DNA of 21,186 nucleotides from Candidatus Woesearchaeota archaeon (GCA_023269295.1 JAHFTU010000006.1:1-21186), one strand, 5' to 3'. Numbered from the stretch's first letter, positions 6,978-14,394 are shown. The notes: generated by a model from the letters alone, not told the origin. Made by a program: numbers and translations.

Positions 6978-7616
6978 CTAAGCAGCCAGCCACACTTTTC
7001 CTTCTGAAATGAGAACCTTAATTTTCTCTCCGGAAACAAAGCCAGAGTTCTTAACTGCCGGGGAAACAGGAACGCTCTGGAAAGTGGATGGGTGGATAAT
7101 TTCCAGCTGAGGCCTTGTCTTTGAGACAATCACCTTCACAGGCTTGAGCACATCAAAGCTCCTAAGGATGTCCTTGTAATGCAGCTCAACAAGCTGGCCT
7201 TTCTCAATATTCTCCGCATCAACCTTTTTGGCAATGCCAAGTATTTTCAGAGGGGCATCTTCAAAAAGAATAACGTCGCCAACCTTGAAAGGCGCCATCC
7301 TGAAAAGCACAGTTACCCTGTAAAGCACCTTGCTGGTGAGCCTGTGCTGCGAAAACAGCTTCTTGCTTATCTTGAGCTCGCCGCCAAACTTCCGGTAAAG
7401 CTCCCTGCCAATCTCAACGGCAAAGCTGTTTGAGCTCAGGTAAAGGTCAAAGCCGTTTGTCACCTTTTTCTTCTTAGAAATGAAAATTCCTTCCTGAGCC
7501 TTGTCTCTCGTACACTCTGAAACATAGTGCATCATGTCCTCAACATCACCGTAAGGGTTCCTCAGCTGGAGAATTGCCTCGAAGTAACTTGCATGCTTGG
7601 TTGTCCTGTGCCCCAT
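6978..7616 (-). CDS. NMD3-like protein lacking the zinc-finger region
   Basis: The segment HASYFEAILQLRN near the N-terminus, then GFDLYLSSNSFAVEIGRELY, FGGELKISKKLF, LYRVTVLFRM and FKVGDVI, follow the order of the core of archaeal NMD3 (COG1499), the relative of the eukaryotic 60S ribosomal subunit adaptor. Usual archaeal members begin with paired CxxC zinc fingers. Here the 212-residue protein starts just before the core, with no CxxC pair. A longer reading (ATG at 7682, 22 more residues) would overlap the divergent signal peptidase start; ATG 7616 lies at the right distance from the minus-strand TATA element near 7638-7650 and is preferred. The function in archaea, presumably in large-subunit maturation or recycling, is not established. 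Confidence 0.72.
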   Translation of the reverse strand: MGHRTTKHASYFEAILQLRNPYGDVEDMMHYVSECTRDKAQEGIFISKKKKVTNGFDLYLSSNSFAVEIGRELYRKFGGELKISKKLFSQHRLTSKVLYRVTVLFRMAPFKVGDVILFEDAPLKILGIAKKVDAENIEKGQLVELHYKDILRSFDVLKPVKVIVSKTRPQLEIIHPSTFQSVPVSPAVKNSGFVSGEKIKVLISEGKVWLAA

Positions 7617-7637
7617 AGCAATCTGGAAAAGCGATAC

Positions 7638-7650
7638 CTTTTTATTAGTT
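7638..7650. promoter_or_regulatory. AT-rich box shared by divergent NMD3-like and signal peptidase genes
   Basis: CTTTTTATTAGTT lies about 28 bp from both start codons (7616 on minus, 7673 on plus), so both transcripts probably start close to their ATG from one shared or two overlapping TBP sites. The plus side also has AAGGAG at 7655-7660. Confidence 0.5.
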
Positions 7651-7672
7651 ATGCAAGGAGAAAAGTCTACCA

Positions 7673-8275
7673 ATGGCGGCAACCGGGAACGCGCTGAAGC
7701 GAGCGGGAAAGAAGTTTTGGAATTTTGTGTGGAACGACAACAGCATATGGAGCTGGATTTTCAATGCAGTGCTGGCATTCATACTGATCAAGTTCCTTGT
7801 TTATCCTGGACTAGGCCTGGTTTTCCATACAAAAAGCCCTGTAGTTGCAGTCATAAGCGACAGCATGCGGCACAACGGCGATTTTGAGAGCTGGTGGCCA
7901 AGCATGGAAGCGCCTTATGCCAAGTTCAACATTTCAAAGGCTGATTTCAACGGCTTCGTAATGAGCAACGGCTTCAAGCGGGGCGATTTGATACTGCTAA
8001 AAGGGAAAAAACCAGAAGACATACATATCGGAGATGTGCTTGTTTTCAAAGGCACCACGCCAGAGCCAATAATCCACCGCGCAGTAAACAAATGGAAAAC
8101 AGGAGACGCTTACCACTTCTCAACAAAAGGGGATGCGAACCTTGGCCAGAGGGACGAGGAAAAGGAAATAAGCCAAGACCGCGTTATAGGGACAGGCTGG
8201 ATAAAAATCCCTTACATTGGCTACGTCAAGATACTATTCACAGACATTGTTAACAATATCAGAGGCGGTGGCTGA
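7673..8275 (+). CDS. Signal peptidase I (archaeal S26B type)
   Basis: Removes signal peptides from secreted proteins at the outer face of the membrane. The 200-residue protein has a membrane segment at about residues 27-50 (IWSWIFNAVLAFILIKFLVY). The catalytic serine is S64 in VISDSM, the general-base position is histidine H135 in IIHRA (the Ser-His arrangement of the archaeal/ER SEC11 type, not Ser-Lys), and the conserved aspartate is D154 in STKGDAN. GYVKILFTDIVNN near the C-terminus may sit at the membrane. The gene overlaps the following TFS gene by 8 bp when that gene is started at GTG 8268. Confidence 0.92.
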   Translation: MAATGNALKRAGKKFWNFVWNDNSIWSWIFNAVLAFILIKFLVYPGLGLVFHTKSPVVAVISDSMRHNGDFESWWPSMEAPYAKFNISKADFNGFVMSNGFKRGDLILLKGKKPEDIHIGDVLVFKGTTPEPIIHRAVNKWKTGDAYHFSTKGDANLGQRDEEKEISQDRVIGTGWIKIPYIGYVKILFTDIVNNIRGGG

Positions 8276-8597
8276 CACGTTCTGCCCCAGATGCGGCTCA
8301 ATACTGCAGCCAAAAAAGGAAGGCGAGAAGACCGTGACCAGGTGCAGCTGCGGCTACACAAACACCAACGCAGAGGCAGCAAGGATAACAGAGAAGAAGA
8401 TTGAAAAGAAAGAAGAGAGGTCGTTTGAGGCTGCATCACATGAGAAAATCACAGCCCCTGTGACAGAGATAGAGTGCCCAAAATGCCACAACAGCCAAGC
8501 ATACTACTGGACCCGGCAGACCAGAGCCGGGGATGAGGGCGAGACAAAGTTCCACCAGTGCACGAAATGCAAGCACAAGTGGAGAGAATATGGCTGA
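8268..8597 (+). CDS. tfs: Transcription factor S (TFS/RpoM), transcript cleavage factor
   Basis: A 109-residue protein with two zinc ribbons. The N-terminal one is FCPRCG...RCSCG; the C-terminal one is ECPKC...QCTKCKHKW, carrying the acidic RAGDEGET loop whose D-E pair reaches into the RNA polymerase active site to stimulate RNA cleavage of backtracked complexes. A charged linker (about residues 40-70, IEKKEERSFEAASHEK) separates them. GTG 8268 is chosen because it gives the usual short N-terminus before the first CPRC motif and overlaps the signal peptidase stop (translational coupling). An upstream TTG at 8217 would add 17 residues unlike the family. The stop codon runs straight into a palindromic element. 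Confidence 0.93.
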   Translation: MADTFCPRCGSILQPKKEGEKTVTRCSCGYTNTNAEAARITEKKIEKKEERSFEAASHEKITAPVTEIECPKCHNSQAYYWTRQTRAGDEGETKFHQCTKCKHKWREYG

Positions 8598-8662
8598 CCT
8601 CTTTAACAAACCAAATCGTGCTAGCACGATTGGTCCCGTCGCTGAAGCGACGTGGAGAGGTC
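8596..8662 (+). repeat. Three-stem palindromic element after TFS
   Basis: Outer arms GACCTCT (8596-8602) and AGAGGTC (8656-8662) enclose two hairpins: CCAAATCGTGC/GCACGATTGG (8611-8621/8624-8633, one extra A on the 5' side) and CGTCGC/GCGACG (8637-8642/8647-8652, loop TGAA). The CAAATCGTGC...GCACGATTG arms, the one-base A bulge and the following CCCGTCGC...GCGACG hairpin recur at 14828-14918. Confidence 0.85.
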
Positions 8663-8663
8663 A

Positions 8664-8687
8664 ATCAGAAAACTCATCAGAAAACTC
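8664..8687 (+). repeat. Two tandem copies of a 12-bp repeat
   Basis: ATCAGAAAACTC occurs twice head to tail directly after the three-stem element. It is probably a small slippage duplication, not coding. Confidence 0.8.
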
Positions 8688-8723
8688 GAAAAAGTCAACA
8701 GGAATTTTACAATTGCTTTTGAT

Positions 8724-8745
8724 CAACCTTTTCTGTAAAAGGTTG
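8724..8745. repeat. Perfect 9-bp hairpin between TFS and the convergent coiled-coil gene
   Basis: CAACCTTTT/AAAAGGTTG with loop CTGT ends 3 bp before the stop codon of the minus-strand gene. Its core at 8727-8744 is identical to 5779-5796. It may help to end transcription or protect 3' ends, but neither side has a strong T-run directly after it. Confidence 0.8.
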
Positions 8746-8747
8746 TG

Positions 8748-11201
8748 CTACTTCTTCTTAGACTCTTTCTTCTCAAAGAATTCTTCCAAATCGATAACGT
8801 CATCATCTTCCCCAGCTTCGGCCTTTTCGGACTCTTTATCCTCCTTTGCTTCCTTGGCTTTTGGCTTTTCGTGGGCTTTCTCCTCCTTTTTTCCCTTTTC
8901 ATCATCGCCTTCCTCCTTAACGAACAGGGTCCTGTATGCAAAGAAGCCAACAACAATCACAACAAAAGCCACGATGCCATAGTACCTTGCGCCGGCTGAC
9001 TTTGCCTTTTCTGGCATGGCACTCATGTTTGTGGCGTTTGCAGCACTCGCGTTGGCCTTTGCTGCCATCTTTGAAGCGTTAACTCCGGGGCAGTTTTCTC
9101 CTGCACCAACAAAGCATCGGCACTGGCTGGTAGCGTTGTCAAAGTAGCAGTCAAAACCATACTCGCCAGGCGCACCCTCCTTGCACTCGAGCTTTTCCTT
9201 GCATTCCTTGTTTTTGTCAGGGGTTTTTGACGCGTTTAGAGCTGCAGACGCATTCGCAGGAGCAACAACTGGAGGAGTGGCAGGCTTTGAGGCGTTTTGA
9301 ACGGCTTGAACATTCACTGAAACATTTTGCGAAGCATTCTGTTTAGGGACAGCCGATGCATTGGCTGAAACATTAGATAATGATTTTGGCGGAACGACAG
9401 GAGCTGGAGCAGATGCATTGATTGATGTATTTGATTTAGGAGTTGTTGCTACCGTGGCATTGGTTGCAGCGTTAGAAGGGACTGGGGCAGGCGCTTTTGG
9501 CTGTGCTACCTGTTGCTGCTGGGGCTGCAAGGGTGATGTTGGAGGAATGGACTTACTGGTCACAGGAGGAACAACTGTCTGCGTTGGCGAAGGCGCTGGC
9601 TGGGCTTTTGCTGCAGGCGGTGTAATGTTTTCCATAGCTTGCACCGGAGCTTTTTCCCCGCCTTTAAGGAAAACATAGGAAACCGAACCAACAATGAGCA
9701 GTGCAATTATGACTACCGAAAGCATGAGAGGCGAGAAACCCTTGCCGCCCCTGCCCTCCCGGGCATCTTCCTCTGCTTCCTCAATCAGGTCAGAGGCTGT
9801 CTTGGCAGCCACCCTGGCAGCAGACGTGCTAATCTTGGCCATTTCTGCCTTTGCCTGCTCACCCGCCTTGGACAGTGCCTTGATGCCGCTGCGGAGCTGG
9901 TCAACCTCGGCCTTCAGGGTGTCATTTGAAGAGCGGTAATAAGACTCAAGTGACTTGAGGCGCTCCTCAAAAAGCTCACGCTGGCGCTTTATCTCCTTCT
10001 TGAAATCATCATACGCCTTGTTGGAAGTGCCTTCAAGCCTGTCAAATTTTGAGTAGAAATCATCAGAGGAAACAAAGCTAGACGAAATGCGCTTAACATC
10101 CTCGCGAATCTTGCCAAGGTCCTTCTCGCCCGCAAATCTCTGCATCTCCTTGCCAAGCTGCTTTTGCAGGTTCTTCTGGACAGAATCGAGCTGGGATTTC
10201 AGCGACCGGAGCTGCTCCTCAACACCAGACAGCTTTGAGGAAAAGTCAGAACTGGCACTGGATGCAACAGATATTGATGAGCTGAGCGAATCTGAGAGTG
10301 AGGCAAACTGCTGCTTCACCGAGCGCTTTGTAGCATAGTCATCAAGGTTAACCTCGCTCATTGAGGACTCAAGAAGCTTTTGCGCATCGCTCATCTTTGA
10401 CCGCAAGTCACCTATCGCCTTTTCGTATGTTGACTTGTCAACGAGCTTTTTTGAAACAGTATCGTGCAGGCCCGCCAAGGCACTTTCTGACTCTGACAGC
10501 TTCTCGCTGAATGCAGAAAGCTTCTCCTCAACAGTGCTTGTGAAAGCGGTCTTCTTGTCAACGTCGCGCTTCAGCGCAGCAAAATCTCGGAGAGTCTCCT
10601 GGTGCGAGGATTCCATCCTGTCGGTAAATGCTGAAATGTCATTCTTCACAACAGCCTTTGCCGTGAGCGAATTAAGCTTGGCACCCAGGTCTGCAAGATT
10701 GCTGTTGAGCTTTGACAAAGACGAAGACAATAAATTTAGCTCGCTGCTGGCAGCTGAAGAAGCTGATGTGGAAGCAGCCTTTAATGCAGACAGCTCTGTT
10801 TTCAGTTTGGTCGCGTCCTTTGAGAACTCTGCCCTTGAAACAGCGCTGCCCTCAAGCTCAAGCACCTTGCCCTTCAGGCTGCGAACCTCGCGGACCTCAT
10901 CGGCAATATCATCGCGCTGCTGGAGAATCTTCCTGAATGCTGCAATTTCCTCGCGCAGCTCAGAAGCAAGGGCATCAACATCCTCCTTGTCAGACTTTGC
11001 CGGGAAGCTGTTCTCAAGCTCCTCAATCTTTGAGCCAAGGCGCTTTATAAAAGCGTAGAACTCCTCTTTTTCCAGAGAATTGCCAATGGTCTTGTTAATC
11101 TCCTCAACAGAGAAAACCTGCTTGTTGAGCGAGCGCTTAATCTGGAGAATATCCTCCTTAACCCTGGCAAATGACTTCCTAACCTCTTCTTCGGAAAGCA
11201 C
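8748..11201 (-). CDS. Large coiled-coil protein with two membrane segments and a sequon-rich external loop
   Basis: I do not recognise a named family for this roughly 817-residue protein. Residues 1 to about 475 are charged, heptad-like coiled coil rich in Ser, Lys, Glu and Leu. A membrane segment follows at about 488-515 (LMLSVVIIALLIVGSVSYVFL). The next 220 residues are low-complexity Pro/Ala/Asn/Ser/Thr with about 16 N-x-S/T sequons and a small Cys cluster (ECKEKLECKEG...CRCFVGAGENC, six or more Cys). A second membrane segment lies at about 737-758 (YYGIVAFVVIVVGFFAYRTLF), then a Lys/Glu/Asp tail. The predicted topology is cytoplasm-outside-cytoplasm with a glycosylated loop. The start is GTG 11201 or the adjacent TTG 11204; an in-frame stop lies just upstream. 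A TATA box lies at 11255-11266. Confidence 0.8.
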   Translation of the reverse strand: MLSEEEVRKSFARVKEDILQIKRSLNKQVFSVEEINKTIGNSLEKEEFYAFIKRLGSKIEELENSFPAKSDKEDVDALASELREEIAAFRKILQQRDDIADEVREVRSLKGKVLELEGSAVSRAEFSKDATKLKTELSALKAASTSASSAASSELNLLSSSLSKLNSNLADLGAKLNSLTAKAVVKNDISAFTDRMESSHQETLRDFAALKRDVDKKTAFTSTVEEKLSAFSEKLSESESALAGLHDTVSKKLVDKSTYEKAIGDLRSKMSDAQKLLESSMSEVNLDDYATKRSVKQQFASLSDSLSSSISVASSASSDFSSKLSGVEEQLRSLKSQLDSVQKNLQKQLGKEMQRFAGEKDLGKIREDVKRISSSFVSSDDFYSKFDRLEGTSNKAYDDFKKEIKRQRELFEERLKSLESYYRSSNDTLKAEVDQLRSGIKALSKAGEQAKAEMAKISTSAARVAAKTASDLIEEAEEDAREGRGGKGFSPLMLSVVIIALLIVGSVSYVFLKGGEKAPVQAMENITPPAAKAQPAPSPTQTVVPPVTSKSIPPTSPLQPQQQQVAQPKAPAPVPSNAATNATVATTPKSNTSINASAPAPVVPPKSLSNVSANASAVPKQNASQNVSVNVQAVQNASKPATPPVVAPANASAALNASKTPDKNKECKEKLECKEGAPGEYGFDCYFDNATSQCRCFVGAGENCPGVNASKMAAKANASAANATNMSAMPEKAKSAGARYYGIVAFVVIVVGFFAYRTLFVKEEGDDEKGKKEEKAHEKPKAKEAKEDKESEKAEAGEDDDVIDLEEFFEKKESKKK

Positions 11202-11254
11202 CAATACCCACTACCCCCAAATACAATAAAATTAATCATGCTCAAGTGATACAT

Positions 11255-11266
11255 TCATATATAAAC
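11255..11266 (-). promoter_or_regulatory. TATA box of the coiled-coil membrane protein gene
   Basis: Read on the minus strand the segment is AGTTTATATATG, about 60 bp before the GTG start. This predicts a leader of about 30 nt containing the G-rich stretch GGGGGTAG (11211-11218), which may serve as ribosome-binding site, unlike the leaderless neighbours. Confidence 0.55.
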
Positions 11267-11327
11267 TTTTTGGTAACAACTTAACTGTTGGTGAATAGGC
11301 AAGGCATCCTAGTTGCAGCTGTTGCTA

Positions 11328-11360
11328 TTTGGCTGAAAAGCAGCCAAAATCAAGAAAAAA
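11328..11360 (-). terminator. Hairpin and T-run after pgk
   Basis: TTTGGCTG (11328-11335) pairs with CAGCCAAA (11341-11348) over 8 bp. On the minus strand a run of seven T (11354-11360) comes just after the pgk stop codon, followed by this hairpin. Archaeal termination depends mainly on the T-run. Confidence 0.5.
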
Positions 11361-11369
11361 AGCAGCTGG

Positions 11370-12575
11370 TTAATCATCGCTGGCTAAGGACTCCACCAAT
11401 GCAGCCACACCCGGAAGCGTTTTGCCTTCAAGAAGCTCAAGCATGGCGCCGCCTCCGGTTGAAACATGGGAGAATTTTCCTTTCAGGCCGACTTTTTCAA
11501 CAGCAGACAGCGTATCACCGCCACCAACGATTGTTGTGGCTCTCCCTGTCATGCCTGAAACTGCCTTTGCAATTGCTGCGGTGCCATCTGCAAAGCTGGG
11601 AAACTCAAAAACGCCCAGGGGGCCGTTCCAGATTATTGTGCCGGCATCTGAAAGCTCGTTCATGAAGCGCCTTACTGACTCAGGGCCGATGTCAAGCCCC
11701 ATCCAGCCCTTCGGAATCTCTCCGGCTGCCACAACCTGGGTTCTCGCATCATTCGCAAACTTGTCAGCAGCGATGACATCAACAGGCAGGATGATTTTCC
11801 CCTGAAACTCATTAAGCAGGTCATCAGCAATGGACACGTTATCAGCCTCAAACTTGCTTGAGCCAACATCAAAGCCCTTTGAGCGGTAAAAAGTGAACAT
11901 CATGGCCCCGCCGATTATGAGCCTGTCAGCCTTGATGCCAAGGTTCCTTATCACGCCAATCTTATCAGAGACCTTGGCGCCGCCAATAATGACAATAAGG
12001 GGCCTCCTTGGCTTTTCAACAGCAGCAGTCAGTGCCCTGATTTCCTTCTCAAGCAGCAGCCCGGCATAAGAAGGAATGTACCTTGGAATCCCGACCATTG
12101 AAGCATGCATGCGATGCGAGTTTGAAAAGGCATCGTTCACGTAGATTTCGCCAAGCCTAGCAAGCTGCTGCGCAAAGACAACATCATTTGCCTCCTCTCC
12201 GGGATGAAAACGGAGATTCTCAAGAAAAACAATTTCGCCATCTTTCATGCCCTTGATAGCGCTTTCAACTTCACTGCCAACACAGTCCCTCAGCGGCTTC
12301 ACGTCCTGCTTCAGCATGATAGAAAGCTTGGTTGCAACTGCCTCAACGCGCTTGTTTTCAACAACCCTGCCTCCAGGCCTGTTGATGTGGGTGAGGAGAA
12401 CAACCTTGGCCCCGCCCTTGACAAGAAATTGTATTGTAGGGACTGCTTCCTGGATGCGGCTGTCATCAGTAACAAGCCCTGATTCGTCAAGGGGCACGTC
12501 CATTCCTGTGCGTACAAGCACAACCTTTCCAGCAATTTCAAGGTTCTTGTCTTTTATAGAGGGAAGCTTAGCCAT
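11370..12575 (-). CDS. pgk: Phosphoglycerate kinase
   Basis: Interconverts 1,3-bisphosphoglycerate + ADP and 3-phosphoglycerate + ATP in glycolysis/gluconeogenesis. The 401-residue protein has the whole family pattern: VTDDSR (35-40), LENLRFHPGEE, YVNDAFSNSHRMHAS, LIVIIGGAKVSDKI, WNGPLGVFE, and the nucleotide-binding GGGDTLSAVEK and STGGGAMLELLEGKTLPGV near the C-terminus. This looks like bacterial-type PGK. The first substrate motif is unusual: the common R-V-D-F-N-V-P is R22-T-G-M-D-V-P28, and H-L-G-R-P is H63-I-N-R-P67. ATG 12575 is chosen over TTG 12596 because it fits the TATA box at 12609-12620 and the family N-terminus. GAPDH lies just upstream, so the two consecutive glycolytic steps are side by side. 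Confidence 0.95.
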   Translation of the reverse strand: MAKLPSIKDKNLEIAGKVVLVRTGMDVPLDESGLVTDDSRIQEAVPTIQFLVKGGAKVVLLTHINRPGGRVVENKRVEAVATKLSIMLKQDVKPLRDCVGSEVESAIKGMKDGEIVFLENLRFHPGEEANDVVFAQQLARLGEIYVNDAFSNSHRMHASMVGIPRYIPSYAGLLLEKEIRALTAAVEKPRRPLIVIIGGAKVSDKIGVIRNLGIKADRLIIGGAMMFTFYRSKGFDVGSSKFEADNVSIADDLLNEFQGKIILPVDVIAADKFANDARTQVVAAGEIPKGWMGLDIGPESVRRFMNELSDAGTIIWNGPLGVFEFPSFADGTAAIAKAVSGMTGRATTIVGGGDTLSAVEKVGLKGKFSHVSTGGGAMLELLEGKTLPGVAALVESLASDD

Positions 12576-12608
12576 GCCAATTCGCAACTGCAGCAAGTAG
12601 GAAGAGCG

Positions 12609-12620
12609 TATAAATAATTT
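12609..12620 (-). promoter_or_regulatory. TATA box of pgk
   Basis: Read on the minus strand the segment is AAATTATTTATA, centred about 40 bp before ATG 12575, giving a leader of around 10 nt. It lies in the 57-bp gap after GAPDH, so pgk can be transcribed apart from gap. Confidence 0.6.
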
Positions 12621-12632
12621 TTGGAACAGCTT

Positions 12633-13628
12633 TTACAGTGCCTTCACAACATCAACAAGCCGCTTGGAAAAGCCCCACTCATTGTCATACCATGCGCAGA
12701 CCTTGACAAGCACACCATCAATAACTTTTGTCAAGGCTGCGTCAAAAATGGAAGAGTGGGGATTGCCAATGATGTCACTTGAAACTAAGGGTTCTTCTGT
12801 ATACTGGATAACGCCTTTCATGTATGTTGCTGCAGCTTCCTTGAATGCCTTGTTTATTTCCTCAACCGTGGTTGGCCTGTTAACAACGCAGACAAAATCA
12901 GTTATTGAGCCGTCAGGAACCGGAACGCGGAGAGCCATGCCATCAAGCTTGCCCTGAAGCTCAGGCATAACCTCGCCAACGCTCTTTGCAGCACCCGTAG
13001 TTGTGGGAATTATGGAAATCGCTGCTGCCCTTGCTCGCCTGAGGTCCTTATGCGGCAAATCAAGTATGCGCTGGTCATTCGTATAGGCATGCACAGTAGT
13101 CATGAAGCCGTGCCTGATTCCAAACTTGTCCTGCAAAACCTTAACAACAGGCACAAGCGAGTTTGTCGTGCAGGAAGCATTGGAGCAAACGTTGTGTTTT
13201 TTTGCATCGTAGGACTTGTCATTAACGCCCTTGACTATTGTTATGTCGGGCCCTTTTGCAGGGGCAGTGATGAGGACCTTCCTGGCGCCAGCTGTAATGT
13301 GCTTTGAGGCAGATTCCTTGTCTGTGAAAAGCCCGGTGCTCTCAATGACCACATCAACTTTAAGGTCCTTCCAAGGAAGCTGCGCAGGATCCTTTACTGA
13401 AAGCACCTTTATTTTTTTGCCGTTGACTGCAAGGGAATCAGCTGCTGACTCAACAGTGCCCGGAAACTGCCGGTGGACAGAATCATACTTCAGAAGGTAA
13501 GCCAAAGTGGCTGCATCGGTGACATCATTGACTGCGACAATCTCGATGTCCCTGTCATCGGCAGCTGCCCGCAGGAACATCCTGCCAATCCTGCCAAAGC
13601 CGTTAATGCCAACGCGAACTTTTCCCAT
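12633..13628 (-). CDS. gap: Glyceraldehyde-3-phosphate dehydrogenase, type I (bacterial-like)
   Basis: Oxidises glyceraldehyde-3-phosphate to 1,3-bisphosphoglycerate with NAD(P). The N-terminal Rossmann motif is VGINGFGRIGRMFLRA (residues 5-20). VNDVTD at about 34-39 carries the Asp commonly linked to NAD preference. The catalytic cysteine is in SNASCTTNSLVPV (about residue 152) with the partner His in TTVHAYTNDQ, and the C-terminal CAWYDNEWGFSKR is typical. Length, 331 aa, is standard for type I. Most archaea use the unrelated-looking type II enzyme or ferredoxin-linked enzymes, so this copy points to a bacterial-type source. The product is the substrate of the neighbouring PGK. ATG 13628 lies about 27 bp from a TATA box. 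Confidence 0.97.
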   Translation of the reverse strand: MGKVRVGINGFGRIGRMFLRAAADDRDIEIVAVNDVTDAATLAYLLKYDSVHRQFPGTVESAADSLAVNGKKIKVLSVKDPAQLPWKDLKVDVVIESTGLFTDKESASKHITAGARKVLITAPAKGPDITIVKGVNDKSYDAKKHNVCSNASCTTNSLVPVVKVLQDKFGIRHGFMTTVHAYTNDQRILDLPHKDLRRARAAAISIIPTTTGAAKSVGEVMPELQGKLDGMALRVPVPDGSITDFVCVVNRPTTVEEINKAFKEAAATYMKGVIQYTEEPLVSSDIIGNPHSSIFDAALTKVIDGVLVKVCAWYDNEWGFSKRLVDVVKAL

Positions 13629-13650
13629 GCCGCAACTGCTTGGAAACGCG

Positions 13651-13659
13651 TTTAAATAG
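13651..13659 (-). promoter_or_regulatory. TATA box of gap
   Basis: Read on the minus strand the segment is CTATTTAAA, centred about 27 bp before ATG 13628, which predicts a leaderless transcript. Confidence 0.6.
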
Positions 13660-13709
13660 TTTTTGATGCCAACAACAGCAATGAATGCATTTTATGAATT
13701 CAATAGGAC

Positions 13710-14336
13710 TCATAGAATAAGGCAATATTGGGCAATAGCTTGAGGCAGAGAAAGCGCATCAGGCAACGCAGTACTGCCATTTCTGTAAGCCATAATTTGT
13801 GCAGGTAAGAATTGCTGAATGTCCATTTCAAGAGTGATTTTAGCCTTGGCAAGCTTTGCACCAAAAAATTTGAGAGGCCTTACGTCGTATGGCAAATTGG
13901 AAGGCGATGAACTCTCACGAACAGACGCTGCCACCCAAACTTGCTCGGTTTTGTAGCCTTTAGCTTTCAAGAACTCAGATGCCATCCAAAGTGTCTGACC
14001 GCTATGAACATGCTCATCAACTACAAGGCACACACCCTTTACTGAAAAGTCGGGCTCGGCAACCCCGCCCAATCCAACTTCTGTGTAAAACAATTGCGGG
14101 GAAGCTCTTTTTAGTGAGCTGTGCTGGAGAGGGGGGAAGTAGTGATTTACCGAAACGCCTTGCTCAATTATTGCTTCGCAGTCTGGCTCCAGCAACGGTT
14201 CAAGCCCAACAGCCATTGCCAGCATGTGAGCACGCCTGAAGGACTCCTCCACATAGACTAGGTGGATGCCTTCGCGCAAGGTTGCTGAACGAAGCGGATC
14301 TGTAAACAAGTTAGCAAGTTGAAATGCTGTTGCCAT
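13710..14336 (-). CDS. Phosphoribosyltransferase-like protein
   Basis: The best clue in this 208-residue protein is VCLVVDEHVHSGQTLWMAS (about residues 103-121). This has the hydrophobic strand, paired acidic residues and S-G-x-T loop of the PRPP-binding site in type I phosphoribosyltransferases (compare VVDDVxxTGxT), followed by a helix and a second strand (VWVAASVRE). The N-terminal part (LVYVEESFRRAHMLAMAVG) fits the first strand-helix of such a fold. Substrate cannot be read from the sequence, and the protein may be only PRTase-like. ATG 14336 lies about 29 bp from a TATA box (14361-14370) and is divergent from the suf operon. The coding sequence seems somewhat richer in A/T-ending codons than its neighbours. 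Confidence 0.5.
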   Translation of the reverse strand: MATAFQLANLFTDPLRSATLREGIHLVYVEESFRRAHMLAMAVGLEPLLEPDCEAIIEQGVSVNHYFPPLQHSSLKRASPQLFYTEVGLGGVAEPDFSVKGVCLVVDEHVHSGQTLWMASEFLKAKGYKTEQVWVAASVRESSSPSNLPYDVRPLKFFGAKLAKAKITLEMDIQQFLPAQIMAYRNGSTALPDALSLPQAIAQYCLIL

Positions 14337-14360
14337 AATAGCTGTTGGGGTTTGGAACAG

Positions 14361-14370
14361 TTTTATAAAA
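14361..14370 (-). promoter_or_regulatory. TATA box of the PRTase-like gene
   Basis: TTTTATAAAA is self-complementary and lies about 29 bp before ATG 14336 on the minus strand. It is 24 bp from the forward TATA box of the suf operon. Confidence 0.55.
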
Positions 14371-14394
14371 GTTTGTGGATTTCATCTCCAAACC

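Noticed and set aside
7617..7682. N-terminal extension of the NMD3-like gene
   Set aside because: It would cross the divergent promoter and overlap the signal peptidase start, and it has no zinc-finger residues.
8217..8267. TTG start giving a longer TFS
   Set aside because: The added residues are translated from the end of the signal peptidase gene in another frame and do not fit the family.
11288..11665. 125-aa frame overlapping the end of pgk
   Set aside because: Mostly the antisense shadow of pgk; the non-overlapping part holds the hairpin and T-run and shows no coding signs.
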